Shown here piece after piece: positions 25,520-34,450 of a stretch of DNA of 47,911 bases (its first letter is position 1; each line of letters opens with the position of its first letter). Made by a program: the position numbers and the translations under genes. The notes beneath the pieces were generated by a model that was given only the letters and a program-made list of their open reading frames with translations, made no database searches and was not told the DNA's origin. This DNA is from Caldilineaceae bacterium (GTDB lineage: Bacteria > Chloroflexota > Anaerolineae > Caldilineales > Caldilineaceae), in assembly GCA_022842065.1 (NCBI GenBank), contig JALHQH010000072.1:1-47911 (forward strand). Direction: 5' to 3'.

Positions 25520-26716
25520 TCAAATCACCCCATCAGTCCGCAACTGTTGTACTTCACTCTTGCTATAACCAAGTAACTCCCCCAACACTTGTTCCGTCTG
25601 TTCACCCAGCCGCGGCGGGGCGCTGCGGATGGAGGCGGGCGTTGCGCTCAACTTCGGGACTGGCCCCACCAACTTGATTGGTCCAGTTGTAGGGTGATTG
25701 ACTGTCTGCACCATCTGGCGCGCCGCGGTCTGTTCGTGGGCAAGGGCGGTGGGGATGTCGCTGACGGGGCTAAAGGGTACACCAGCGCGTGAGAGCAGTG
25801 CATCCCATTCGTTGCTGCTACGGGTACGAAAGATCGCCTCAAGTTGGTCAATCAGGATCGCGCGATGGGCGACGCGGGCGGGGTTGGTGGCAAACCGCGC
25901 ATCCTGTGCCCACTCAGCTCGATCTATCGCCCCACAGAGCCGGGCAAATTGGCCATCATTGCCCACCGCCAGCATGATCCAGCCATCACTGGTCGGCATC
26001 GTCTGGTAGGGGACAATCGAGGCATGGGCGTTGCCATAGCGCTGGGGTGTTTCCCCCGAAACCAGATAGTTACTGGCGACATTGGCCAGCCAGCCCAGTT
26101 GACTGTCAAAGAGCGCGATGTCAATGTGCTGACCCTGCCCGGTCAAGGTGCGGTGGTGCAGCGCCGCCAGAATCGCAATCGCTGCGTTCATCCCCGCGGT
26201 GATATCGACAATCGCCACGCCCACTTTATATGGTTCGCCGTCCGCCCCAGCAGGGCCGGTAATACTCATCAGCCCGCCGCCGGCCTGGATGGCGGTGTCA
26301 TAGCCTGGGTGATCAGCCAATGGGCCAGTTTGACCGTAGCCAGTGATTGAACAGTAGATCAGGGCTGGATTAATTTCGTGTAGTGAAGAATAGGCCAAGC
26401 CCAACTTTGCCATTGCCCCAACTTTAAAATTTTCCAACAGCACGTCGGCTCGTGTCGCTAGTTGACGCACCAGCGCCCGCCCCCGCTCTTCTTTGAGGTT
26501 GATCGTAATGCTTTCTTTGTTGCGGTTAACACAGAGAAAGTAGGCGCTTTCGCCATTGGCGGTGAAGGGTGGCCCCCAGCGACGCGTATCATCGCCCGTG
26601 CCAGGTTGTTCCACTTTAATGACGCGCGCCCCCAGATCGCCGAGCAGCATGGTGGCATAGGGGCCGGCAAGGATGCGCGAAAGGTCAAGGATGAGTAGAT
26701 CGGATAGGGCGGTCAT
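25520..26716 (-). CDS. CaiB/BaiF family (family III) CoA-transferase
   Basis: This 398-residue protein has the family III layout. It opens LLILDLSRILAGPYATMLLGDLGARVIKVE and carries the VGVAIVDITAGMNA segment with D171, the aspartate that forms the acyl-anhydride/CoA-thioester intermediate. The NVSNYLVSGETPQRYGNAHASIVPY-type loop follows in two parts. These enzymes move CoA between a dicarboxylic or hydroxy acid and an acceptor. With the acyl-CoA dehydrogenase downstream, a small catabolic unit for an organic acid is plausible; the acid itself is unknown. It is divergent from the MFS transporter gene, which might import the substrate. Confidence 0.92.
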   Translation of the reverse strand: MTALSDLLILDLSRILAGPYATMLLGDLGARVIKVEQPGTGDDTRRWGPPFTANGESAYFLCVNRNKESITINLKEERGRALVRQLATRADVLLENFKVGAMAKLGLAYSSLHEINPALIYCSITGYGQTGPLADHPGYDTAIQAGGGLMSITGPAGADGEPYKVGVAIVDITAGMNAAIAILAALHHRTLTGQGQHIDIALFDSQLGWLANVASNYLVSGETPQRYGNAHASIVPYQTMPTSDGWIMLAVGNDGQFARLCGAIDRAEWAQDARFATNPARVAHRAILIDQLEAIFRTRSSNEWDALLSRAGVPFSPVSDIPTALAHEQTAARQMVQTVNHPTTGPIKLVGPVPKLSATPASIRSAPPRLGEQTEQVLGELLGYSKSEVQQLRTDGVI

Positions 26717-26754
26717 AGTTTGGGTGCTTAGGTGATTGGACGATTCTTAATTGG

Positions 26755-26782
26755 TTGACAGTTGGTCGGGTAATGATACCAT
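26755..26782 (+). promoter_or_regulatory. Possible promoter of the MFS transporter gene
   Basis: TTGACA at 26755-26760 is followed after 16 bases by TACCAT at 26777-26782, about 50 bases before the start codon. The -35 box is perfect and the -10 box is moderate. Confidence 0.45.
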
Positions 26783-26833
26783 ACTGTATACTGAAGACTT
26801 TCAATCCACCTACTGAACGCAGTGAGAAACCGT

Positions 26834-28027
26834 ATGATCCTATCATCCGCTACCCCGCGCCCGTGGCGCACTCTCCTCCGCACCGAAGTGCTGGCCATCT
26901 GTTTTGTTGTCTTCTGTGCCGATGCCGTCACCGGGATGGTGACGGCCACCTTTTCGCGCTTTGCCACCAACCTGGGCGCGTCAGTGGCGCTGGTGGGAGC
27001 GTTGACCGGTTTTATGGCGCTGGTCTCGATCTTCATCGCGCTGCCGCTGGGGTTGCTCTCGGATCGGGTGGGACGGCGCTGGGTAGTGGCCGGCGGGATG
27101 CTCTGTTTTGCGCTCTCGAATGTGCTCTATACCCTGGCCCCCAATCCCTACTGGCTCTTTCCGGTGCGCATTCTGGCCGCCGTGGCCATATTTGCCGTCT
27201 TTATGATGGGCATGGCCTATCTTGGCGATGTGGTCAGTGATGGCGAGCGCGGGCTGGCCGTCGGCCTCTACTCGACGAGCATGGGGTTGGGTTTTACGGT
27301 GGGACCAGCGTTGGGTGGCCTGTTAGCGGAACAGTATGGCTATGCCACAGCGTATCGAACTGCGGCACTATTGGCGCTGGTTGGCTGTGGCGTGGCCCTC
27401 TGGGGCTTGCGGCGTGAAAGCAAGTCGACGACCACGGTCAGTCATCAGCGGCCGGCACTGCTACCCCAACTACGCTTGTTAGTACGCAATCCCCAGTTAC
27501 TGGCGGCGAGCAGTGGCGCGCTGGTTAACAGTTTGGCCTTTGCGGTTCTCTTTGCTTTCTTTCCGCTCTACGCCGCGGCCAACGATCGTAGCGATGTGGC
27601 GATTGGCACGTTGTTGGCCGGACGTGCCCTGGCCTCTACCTTTACGCGTATTCCCACCGGGCTGCTTGCCACCCGGCTTTCCAATCGGCTGCTGATGAGC
27701 GTGGCCTTATTGTTGACGGCGGTAGTTCATCTTACGCTTTTCTGGCCTGGACTTGCGCCCAGTTGGGGTGCCCTGCTCATGATCGAAGTCGTTGCCTATG
27801 GCATGTTTCTGGTCGCCGGCCAATCATTCATGACAAAACATGCTGGGCCAAGCGAACGGGGCGCGGCGATTGGACTCTACGGCATGGCAAGCAGCATTGG
27901 CGGCGTGGTTGGCCCCGTTGTGCTCGGGATTGTGGCCACCTGGTGGGGCCTGCCCAGTGTTTTTGCTTTAACAGCACTGGTGCTCGTCGTCGGTGTCGGG
28001 CTGATTGGGCTGTTGCACAGCGAGTAG
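26834..28027 (+). CDS. MFS transporter
   Basis: This ~397-residue membrane protein has twelve predicted helices and the major facilitator motif A between helices 2 and 3 (GLLSDRVGRRWV), with a weaker copy (GLLATRLSNRLL) in the second half. It probably exports or imports a small organic molecule by proton exchange; the substrate is not readable. I take ATG 26834, four codons after an in-frame GTG. It is divergent from the CoA-transferase gene. A perfect-stem hairpin (28031-28106) follows the stop codon. Confidence 0.88.
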   Translation: MILSSATPRPWRTLLRTEVLAICFVVFCADAVTGMVTATFSRFATNLGASVALVGALTGFMALVSIFIALPLGLLSDRVGRRWVVAGGMLCFALSNVLYTLAPNPYWLFPVRILAAVAIFAVFMMGMAYLGDVVSDGERGLAVGLYSTSMGLGFTVGPALGGLLAEQYGYATAYRTAALLALVGCGVALWGLRRESKSTTTVSHQRPALLPQLRLLVRNPQLLAASSGALVNSLAFAVLFAFFPLYAAANDRSDVAIGTLLAGRALASTFTRIPTGLLATRLSNRLLMSVALLLTAVVHLTLFWPGLAPSWGALLMIEVVAYGMFLVAGQSFMTKHAGPSERGAAIGLYGMASSIGGVVGPVVLGIVATWWGLPSVFALTALVLVVGVGLIGLLHSE

Positions 28028-28030
28028 CAT

Positions 28031-28106
28031 TGTCATTCCGAGGAGTGGAACGACGAGGAATCTCTGTCCACCCACGCGGAGATTCCTCGTTTCACTCGGA
28101 ATGACA
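28031..28106 (+). terminator. Two-tier hairpin after the MFS gene
   Basis: TGTCATTCCGAG (28031-28042) pairs with CTCGGAATGACA (28095-28106), and further in ACGAGGAATCTC (28053-28064) pairs with GAGATTCCTCGT (28079-28090). It starts four bases after the stop codon. It belongs with the TGTCATTCC hairpins at 34279-34318. No T-run is present. Confidence 0.75.
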
Positions 28107-28142
28107 GTTGGCTGCTTTTGATAAATGGCTCAACCGGAATTC

Positions 28143-28295
28143 AGGGGGGGTGCCATCCCGCCCCGCCGTCAACGCGCCCAGTGGGCACCCAGGCTACCCA
28201 ACAACACCGGGTTTATCCGGCTAAGGGAGACGGGTTTACCCGGCGTTGTTAGGTAGCCCTGCGGCTTTAGCCCAGGGCGATCTCGTCACCCCCCT
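28143..28295. repeat. ~150 bp structured repeat element, copy 1
   Basis: The element is bounded by AGGGGGGGTG and CACCCCCCT and contains a second stem, GGCTACC-x-AACAAC-x-CCGG with its complement, around an apical loop. It shares the outer and middle sequences with copy 2 at 34451-34600 (for example ATCCCGCCCC and GGCTTTAGCCCAGGGCGAT), while its apical segment 28217-28229 is the reverse complement of the one in copy 2. No open frame is present. Confidence 0.88.
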
Positions 28296-28335
28296 AGGAT
28301 CCCATTGAACCTGATAAATTCCCAAATTTTCCTGC

Positions 28336-28365
28336 TTGACAAAGATTGACAACCAATGTTATGCT
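28336..28365 (+). promoter_or_regulatory. Promoter of the leader peptide / ABC exporter transcript
   Basis: TTGACA at 28336-28341 and TATGCT at 28360-28365 are spaced by 18 bases. The start of transcription would be at about 28372, some 55 bases before the leader peptide. The upstream flank is AT-rich. Confidence 0.65.
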
Positions 28366-28426
28366 CTGCGCTATCAATTCGTTAGGTTTATTTCTGGCTT
28401 TTTGCTAGAAGAAAGGAGGTGCAGCC

Positions 28427-28495
28427 ATGTTATTGACCATCCCCACAACTTACTGCGTAGCTGAGACTGCACTTCCGATGGATTGCCGCGCCTAA
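28427..28495 (+). CDS. 22-residue leader peptide upstream of the ABC exporter genes
   Basis: A short frame, ATG to TAA, encodes MLLTIPTTYC followed by VAETALPMDCRA. It is preceded by AGAAAGGAGGT, a complete complement of the 16S rRNA 3' end, at an ideal distance, and by a good promoter at 28336-28365. The coding frame is far too short for a domain and has two cysteines. It ends 190 bases before the first exporter gene, and the interval holds a T-rich stretch near 28570 and possible stems. Its likely job is translational sensing (ribosome stalling or attenuation) that controls the exporters; a secreted or modified peptide is the alternative. I do not recognise the family. Confidence 0.6.
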   Translation: MLLTIPTTYCVAETALPMDCRA

Positions 28496-28685
28496 GCGCC
28501 TATCTCCTTAATGCTTCGCTCCAGTAAGTTTTCTTCTCTTTGACCAAGTGACCTTGTTTTGCGTATAGCGATTTTTTCGCTGCTGGCTTTTCGTCGCGTC
28601 TATGCGCGGTGGGAAGGCGCAAAATAGCTTGCAACGGTTGTCATCGCGTTATCCTGACTAAGAAGACCCTTTACCTGGAGCAACT

Positions 28686-30557
28686 ATGCTTCTCTTACAA
28701 CAATATATACGCCTGCTGGCAACCTATTTCCGCCCGCAGCGGGGACGAGTCGCGCTCCTGGCGCTGCTGCTCGGCGGTGGGATTGGGCTGCAACTGCTCA
28801 ACCCCCAACTGGTGCGTTATGTGCTCGACACGGCGCAGCAGGGGGGCGCGCTCACCACGCTGGTGACGGCGGCGCTGCTCTTTATCCTTTTTGGCCTCTT
28901 GCAAGCCGGAGCCACCTTTGCCGCTACCTACGTTGGCGAAGATGTGAGTTGGACCGCGACCAATGCCTTGCGTGCTGATCTGGCGTTACACTGTCTGCGG
29001 TTGGACATGGGTTTTCACAACGCCCGCACCCCCGGCGAGTTGATCGAACGCATCGACGGCGATGTGAGTCAACTGGCTGATTTCTTCTCGCAACTGGTGC
29101 TTAATGTGATCGCTAATGGGCTGCTTGTCCTCGGTGTGATCGTGCTGCTGGGGGTGGAGGATTGGCGGCTCGGCGTGGCCGCGTTGACCTATGCGCTGCT
29201 GATCCTGCTGGTGTTACAGGCTGTCCAGGCACGCACAGTTCGCCTGTGGGACCGCGCACGGGGGACCAATGCGGCGCTCTATGGTTTTATCGAAGAGCGC
29301 ATGGGCGGTCGCGAAGATGTGCGCGCCAATGGTGCGGTCCCTTATGTCTTGCGTCGGCTAATGTTGCTACAGCGGGACACCTATCTCGCCCACTACGCGG
29401 CACGTGTCTTTGGCATCTTCACCTTTGCGCTGACCCATCTCTTTGCCGTGGCGGCACGGGTGTTGGCGCTGGGCTTTGGCGTCTGGCTCTTCTACAACGG
29501 TCAGGTGACCGTGGGCGCGGTCTATCTGATCGTTTACTACGTCGGGTTGCTGCAAGATCCGCTGGAGAAGTTGCGCGCGGAGATTGAGGCGCTGCAACAT
29601 GCCACTGCGAGCATCAACCGCATCAACGAACTCTTTGCGCACAAGCCGCAGGTGGTGGCGACTGCGGTGAAACCGATAGCGCAAGTGGACACGTCCCTCA
29701 CCCCAGCCGGCATACCACCGGCGGTTGCTTTTGCTGGGGTTTCGTTTCATTACAATGATGTGCCGCATACTAATGGTAGTACCATCAAATTGAATGGTCA
29801 CCAGCTAAGCGGGCCTGTTACAAATGGTACTGCTGATGTACTCAGCGGTGGCGACCAGTTGATCAGTGCGGTCCTCCACGATGTGTCGTTCACGCTGGCC
29901 CCAGGCCGGGTGCTAGGGCTGTTGGGGCGCACGGGCAGTGGCAAAACAACCTTGACCCGCCTGCTTTTCCGCCTGTACGACCCGCTGACCGGCACGATCA
30001 AGCTTGATGGCACCGACCTGCGTTCGCTTTCTCTGCCCACTGTGCGCCAACAGGTGGGTATGGTAACCCAAGAAGTCCAGCTCTTTCAGGCCTCACTGCG
30101 CGATAACTTAACCTTCTTTGATGATCGGGTGGCTGATGAGCAAATCCTTGCCGTAATCCATGAACTGGGGTTGGAGCGCTGGTATCGGGCACAACCAAAG
30201 GGGCTCGACACGATCCTGACCGGTGGGGGCAGTGGCCTCTCGGCGGGGGAAGCGCAACTGCTGGCCTTTGTGCGCGTCTTCCTCAAAGCGCCTGGGCTGG
30301 TGATCCTCGACGAGGCCTCCTCACGCCTCGACCCGGCGACCGAACAGCTGTTGGAACGCGCCATCGACCGGTTGCTGGCTAATCGCACCGGCATCATCAT
30401 CGCCCATCGCTTAGCGACTGTTGCGCGCGCCGATGATATCTTGATCCTCGACGGCGGACGTGTTGTGGAATTTGGCGAACGTATCCACCTGGCCGCCGAC
30501 CCAACCTCACGCTTTGCGCAACTCTTACGCACTGGCCTCCAGGAGGCGCTCGCATGA
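28686..30557 (+). CDS. ABC exporter half-transporter A (non-canonical signature)
   Basis: This 623-residue protein is a six-helix membrane domain (about 1-310) fused to an ATPase domain. Walker A is GRTGSGKT (414-421), Walker B ends LDE with D542/E543, and the H-loop is IIAHRLATV. The signature is LSAGE (518-522) instead of LSGGQ. Between the first strands of the ATPase, residues about 358-393 form an extra insert (HTNGSTIKL...SGG) not usual in exporters. It overlaps the next gene by ATGA, so the two are translated together. The altered signature together with the partner's missing catalytic Glu indicates a heterodimeric exporter with one degenerate site. Substrate: drugs, lipids or peptides, not readable. 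A leader peptide lies upstream. Confidence 0.92.
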   Translation: MLLLQQYIRLLATYFRPQRGRVALLALLLGGGIGLQLLNPQLVRYVLDTAQQGGALTTLVTAALLFILFGLLQAGATFAATYVGEDVSWTATNALRADLALHCLRLDMGFHNARTPGELIERIDGDVSQLADFFSQLVLNVIANGLLVLGVIVLLGVEDWRLGVAALTYALLILLVLQAVQARTVRLWDRARGTNAALYGFIEERMGGREDVRANGAVPYVLRRLMLLQRDTYLAHYAARVFGIFTFALTHLFAVAARVLALGFGVWLFYNGQVTVGAVYLIVYYVGLLQDPLEKLRAEIEALQHATASINRINELFAHKPQVVATAVKPIAQVDTSLTPAGIPPAVAFAGVSFHYNDVPHTNGSTIKLNGHQLSGPVTNGTADVLSGGDQLISAVLHDVSFTLAPGRVLGLLGRTGSGKTTLTRLLFRLYDPLTGTIKLDGTDLRSLSLPTVRQQVGMVTQEVQLFQASLRDNLTFFDDRVADEQILAVIHELGLERWYRAQPKGLDTILTGGGSGLSAGEAQLLAFVRVFLKAPGLVILDEASSRLDPATEQLLERAIDRLLANRTGIIIAHRLATVARADDILILDGGRVVEFGERIHLAADPTSRFAQLLRTGLQEALA

Positions 30558-32392
30558 CTGTACAAGCACCTAATCAACCAATAACCAAACCATCCATGGC
30601 GACCCTACCCTTTGTCTGGGCGCTGATCAAAATGTATCCCTGGCCCTACCTGGGCTATACCCTGGCGTGGAGCGCATTTTCGCTGCTCTTGCTGTTACCG
30701 GGGCTGCTCGAACAGCGCATCTTCGACCGTCTCACCGGTGACGCGCCGGCTAATTTGTCGGGGGCGTGGGGCGTCTGGACCCTACTCGCCGCGATGGCGG
30801 GGGTGGAGGTGATGCGGGTGCTCGCCCGCTATTGGACGCTGCTTAGTGATATGGCGTTCCAAGAGCCGTTGCGCGCGCTGCTCCAACGTAATCTCATGGA
30901 AAGTGTGATGAACCAACCGGGCGCGCAACCGTTACCCGTGGCACCTGGTGAAGCGGTCAGCCGCTTTGGCGATGATGTGGGCGAGGTAAAGGACTTCCCA
31001 GTTTGGCTGCCTGATATGCTGGGCAAGCTGCTCTTTGCACTGGTTGCGCTGATCATTATGTGGCGCATCAACTGGCAGATGACCTTGGTCGCGGTTGGGC
31101 CGGGGTTGTTGGGACTATGGCTAGCCAAGTTCGCCTGGTCGCGCATGTTGCGTGCCTTTGAGGCCAGTGCGGTGGCGCGCGATGCCGTCAAGGGCTACTT
31201 GGGCGAAATCCTGGGCGCGGTACAGGCGATCAAGGTTGCCGACGCCGAAACCAATGTGATCAACCACTTCCAGCGCATCAACGCCACTCGGCGCAAAGCA
31301 GAATTGCGCGAAAAACTCTTTCGTAACCTGGCTTTCTCCACCAGCGATCAGGTGACACAGGTGGGGATTGGGCTGGTGCTCTTGCTGGCGGGGCTGGGCA
31401 TTCGCAACGGCAGCTTTACCGTCGGTGACTTTGCGCTTTTTATGTCCTATATCTGGTCGATCACCTGGTTTTTCCGTGATTGTGGCTCCTTTATCGGCGA
31501 CTACCAGACGCAGGCGATCTCCCTCGCCCGGTTGGAAGAGCTGGCGCAAGCGCCGATTGCTGAATCGTTGCTGCCGACACGCCCGATCTATCTGACGCAG
31601 GAACCGCCCCCACTCACCTTCCCTGAACGGACAGCCGCGCACCGCTTGCAATCGTTGACCGTCAATGCGCTGACCTATCGTCATCCCAGCAGCGGCCAAG
31701 GGATTGAAGGAATCGATCTACAACTTCAGGCCGGTTCCTTTACCGTCATCACCGGAAGGGTTGGCGCGGGCAAGAGCACCCTGTTGCGTGTGCTGTTGGG
31801 TTTACTGCCACGGACCGCGGGCGAGATCCGTTGGAATGGCGAACTGGTGACCGATCCAGCGGCCTTCTTTACGCCGCCACGCACTGCTTATACGGCGCAG
31901 GTCCCGCGCCTCTTTAGCGAATCGCTACGGGACAACATCTTGATGGGGCGCAGTGACAATGGGGCCGCAGCCAACAGCTTGACAACAGCGATCCATGCAG
32001 CTGTCATGGAAGCAGATATCAAACAGTTAGATGCCGGGTTGGAGACCATCGTTGGCCCACGCGGGGTAAAACTCTCGGGGGGCCAGATGCAACGCAGCGC
32101 GGCGGCACGTATGTTTGTGCGTGATGCGGCGTTGTTGGTCTTTGACGATCTGTCGAGCGCACTTGATGTGGAGACGGAGCAACTGCTTTGGGCACGCTTA
32201 CGCGAACAGGCCAGCGTCCACGGTGCGCGTCCCACTTGTTTAGTGGTGGCCCATCGTCGCGCCGCCTTGTGTCAGGCTGATCACATTATTGTGCTGAAGG
32301 ATGGCAAGCTTGATGATGCGGGCACCCTTGACGAATTGTTGGCGCGCTGCGCGGAGATGCAGCGACTATGGCAACAGGAGGTGAAGGGATGA
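30554..32392 (+). CDS. ABC exporter half-transporter B (catalytic Glu replaced by Asp)
   Basis: This 612-residue half-transporter has six helices (about 20-320) and an ATPase with Walker A GRVGAGKST (401-409), a canonical signature LSGGQ (507-511) and Walker B LLVFDD, in which the catalytic Glu is Asp (D531-D532). The H-loop is LVVAHRRAAL. AGGAGG seven bases before the ATG and the 4-base overlap with gene A ensure coupled translation. It should pair with half-transporter A, its Walker motifs facing A's LSAGE to give the non-hydrolysing site while A's Walker motifs face this LSGGQ. An imperfect hairpin follows the gene. Confidence 0.92.
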   Translation: MTVQAPNQPITKPSMATLPFVWALIKMYPWPYLGYTLAWSAFSLLLLLPGLLEQRIFDRLTGDAPANLSGAWGVWTLLAAMAGVEVMRVLARYWTLLSDMAFQEPLRALLQRNLMESVMNQPGAQPLPVAPGEAVSRFGDDVGEVKDFPVWLPDMLGKLLFALVALIIMWRINWQMTLVAVGPGLLGLWLAKFAWSRMLRAFEASAVARDAVKGYLGEILGAVQAIKVADAETNVINHFQRINATRRKAELREKLFRNLAFSTSDQVTQVGIGLVLLLAGLGIRNGSFTVGDFALFMSYIWSITWFFRDCGSFIGDYQTQAISLARLEELAQAPIAESLLPTRPIYLTQEPPPLTFPERTAAHRLQSLTVNALTYRHPSSGQGIEGIDLQLQAGSFTVITGRVGAGKSTLLRVLLGLLPRTAGEIRWNGELVTDPAAFFTPPRTAYTAQVPRLFSESLRDNILMGRSDNGAAANSLTTAIHAAVMEADIKQLDAGLETIVGPRGVKLSGGQMQRSAAARMFVRDAALLVFDDLSSALDVETEQLLWARLREQASVHGARPTCLVVAHRRAALCQADHIIVLKDGKLDDAGTLDELLARCAEMQRLWQQEVKG

Positions 32393-32417
32393 ATCAGCAA
32401 GAACAGACAATCGTTTC

Positions 32418-32483
32418 GTAGGGGCGCACCCTTGCGGTCGCCCTGGCGCCTAGAAGGCCACCGCCGCAAGGGTGCGCCCCTAC
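32418..32483. repeat. Perfect 20 bp hairpin between the second and third exporter genes
   Basis: Bases 32418-32437 (core GGGGCGCACCC) pair perfectly with 32464-32483 around a 26-base loop. It lies 26 bases after half-transporter B and 36 bases before the third exporter gene, so it could lower expression of the latter or punctuate the transcript. Confidence 0.85.
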
Positions 32484-32519
32484 ACAAACATATTAACTTA
32501 TCGATGTGAGGAAAATTTT

Positions 32520-34256
32520 GTGAATTCACGAAGTAAAAAGTTCTTCTCTTACTACAAACCCTATCTGGGCTTGCTCTGGGCCGATCTGGCCTGCGCGCTG
32601 GCGGTCTCAGCGGCGACCCTGCTCATTCCGCTCTGTGCTCGGTATATCACCAAGAATATATTGGAAGCGGGTATGCCGACCGCCATCAGCCAGATCTATG
32701 GTATGGGCGCGGTAATGTTGGGGCTAGTGGTGATCTATGTGCTCTGTAACGCATTTGTTGACTATCAGGGCCACATGATGGGTGCCCTGATGGAACGCGA
32801 TATGCGCGCCGAGCTGTTTGCCCATCTCCAAAAACTCTCGTTTCGTTTCTATGATGAACAGCGCACCGGCCAGTTGATGACGCGCCTCACCAACGATTCG
32901 TTTGATCTCTCAGAGTTGTATCATCATGGGCCGGAAGACTTTATCATCTCGGCGCTCAATTTTTTGGGTGCCTTTGTGATTATGCTCAACATCAATGCGC
33001 CCCTGGCCTGGCTGATCTTTCTCTTTTTGCCGGTCATGGCGCTGTACGCCTACTACTTGAATATCCGCTTGAAGCGCGCCTATCGTAACGGCAAGGATCG
33101 CGTCGGCGATATCAACGCGCAAGTCGAAGACTCACTGGCCGGCATTCGCACGGTCAAGTCATTTACGAATGAGCGCGTGGAAGCGCAAAAATTCACGCAA
33201 GCCAATGACCAGTTTGTCGCCAGCCGTCGTGATGTCTATCGAAGCGAGATGTACTATTATGGCGGATTGATCGCCTTCACCCAGTTGATGCCGATTGCGG
33301 TGATCATCTTTGGCGGGGTGAGTATTGTCAATGGCAACTTGGATCTGCCCGATCTGCTCACCTTCCTGCTCTATGTTGGCATCCTGATCGAGCCAATCCG
33401 CCGCTTTGCCAATTTTACCCGGCTCTATCAGGAGGGCATCACCGGTTTTGAGCGCTTTATGGAAGTGTTAGAGGTCGAGCCGGATATCCAAGACGCGCCC
33501 GCTGCGCTTGATCTACCCCAGGTGCAGGGCCAGATCGAGTTTAAAGCGGTCAGCTTTAAATATCGGGAGGAGCATGATGATGTGCTCAAGAACATCTCGT
33601 TGCAGATTCAGGCGGGTGAATATGTGGCTTTAGTCGGGGCTTCCGGCGTGGGTAAAACCACCCTCTGTTCGTTGATCCCGCGCTTCTATGAGGTCACTGC
33701 TGGGGAGATTCTACTGGATGGCATGAACATTCGGCAGTTGCGCTTAGCGTCGTTGCGCGCCAACATTGGCATTGTCCAACAAGATGTCTACCTCTTTGCC
33801 GGCACCGTGGCCGATAATATCCGCTACGGTAAATTGGATGCAGGTGAGGAGGAAATTATCGCTGCCGCCAAAAAGGCCAATGCCCATGACTTTATCATGG
33901 CGTTACCCCAAGGTTACGCAACTGATATCGGCCAGCGCGGCGTCAAGCTCTCTGGTGGGCAGAAACAACGACTGAGCATTGCTCGCGTTTTCTTAAAAGA
34001 TCCGCCAATCATTATCTTTGATGAAGCGACCAGCTCGCTCGACAATGAAAGTGAAAAGGCGGTGCAAGCGTCGTTAGAGCGCCTATCCAACAACCGCACC
34101 ACCCTGGTCATCGCTCATCGGCTGTCCACCGTGAGAAACGCCCAGCGCATCGTCGTCTTGAGCGACAGCGGCATTAGCGAACAAGGCACCCATGACCAGT
34201 TGATCACATTGAATGGCACCTACGCGAATTTGTACAACATTCAATTGCGCATGTAA
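32520..34256 (+). CDS. ABC exporter, homodimeric type
   Basis: This 578-residue half-transporter has a six-helix domain (about 15-310) and a complete ATPase: Walker A GASGVGKTT, signature LSGGQKQR, Walker B IIIFDEATSSLD with catalytic Glu, and H-loop VIAHRLSTV. Unlike the two genes upstream it has no degenerate residues, so a homodimer is expected. The GTG at 32520 has GAGGA eight bases upstream; an in-frame GTG further upstream lies inside the hairpin and is rejected. It may share the transcript of the upstream pair. It resembles lipid A/multidrug exporters of the MsbA type; the substrate is unknown. Confidence 0.92.
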   Translation: MNSRSKKFFSYYKPYLGLLWADLACALAVSAATLLIPLCARYITKNILEAGMPTAISQIYGMGAVMLGLVVIYVLCNAFVDYQGHMMGALMERDMRAELFAHLQKLSFRFYDEQRTGQLMTRLTNDSFDLSELYHHGPEDFIISALNFLGAFVIMLNINAPLAWLIFLFLPVMALYAYYLNIRLKRAYRNGKDRVGDINAQVEDSLAGIRTVKSFTNERVEAQKFTQANDQFVASRRDVYRSEMYYYGGLIAFTQLMPIAVIIFGGVSIVNGNLDLPDLLTFLLYVGILIEPIRRFANFTRLYQEGITGFERFMEVLEVEPDIQDAPAALDLPQVQGQIEFKAVSFKYREEHDDVLKNISLQIQAGEYVALVGASGVGKTTLCSLIPRFYEVTAGEILLDGMNIRQLRLASLRANIGIVQQDVYLFAGTVADNIRYGKLDAGEEEIIAAAKKANAHDFIMALPQGYATDIGQRGVKLSGGQKQRLSIARVFLKDPPIIIFDEATSSLDNESEKAVQASLERLSNNRTTLVIAHRLSTVRNAQRIVVLSDSGISEQGTHDQLITLNGTYANLYNIQLRM

Positions 34257-34278
34257 ATGTGAGAAACAAGATTTAGCC

Positions 34279-34318
34279 CCTGTCATTCCTCACCGGCTGT
34301 TTGGTGAGGAATGACAGG
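34279..34318 (+). terminator. Perfect 16 bp hairpin after the third exporter gene
   Basis: Bases 34279-34294 (CCTGTCATTCCTCACC) pair perfectly with 34303-34318. It lies 22 bases past the stop codon. It belongs to the TGTCATTCC family, with relatives at 28031-28106 and about 25258-25295. The rest of the gap, up to 34450, shows GC-rich partial pairing (ACCCAACGGGTACCCGGGTT) and no gene. Confidence 0.8.
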
Positions 34319-34450
34319 ATTACCTTATAGAGATGACACTTAGGAATTGAGGTGACCATTCCTCCCCTTACCAGCACCCAACGGGTACCCGGGTTAGGAG
34401 GGGGTTACTTGTTGGTTTAATATAATCCTCATTCCTTAAACTGGGATCTT

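Noticed and set aside
28143..28295. A riboswitch controlling the ABC exporter genes
   Set aside because: A second copy lies after another gene on the opposite side of the operon, and the promoter of the exporter transcript is downstream of copy 1, so it is not in that leader.
32472..32520. Upstream GTG start for the third ABC exporter
   Set aside because: That codon lies inside the hairpin arm and has no ribosome site; GTG 32520 has GAGGA at a good distance.
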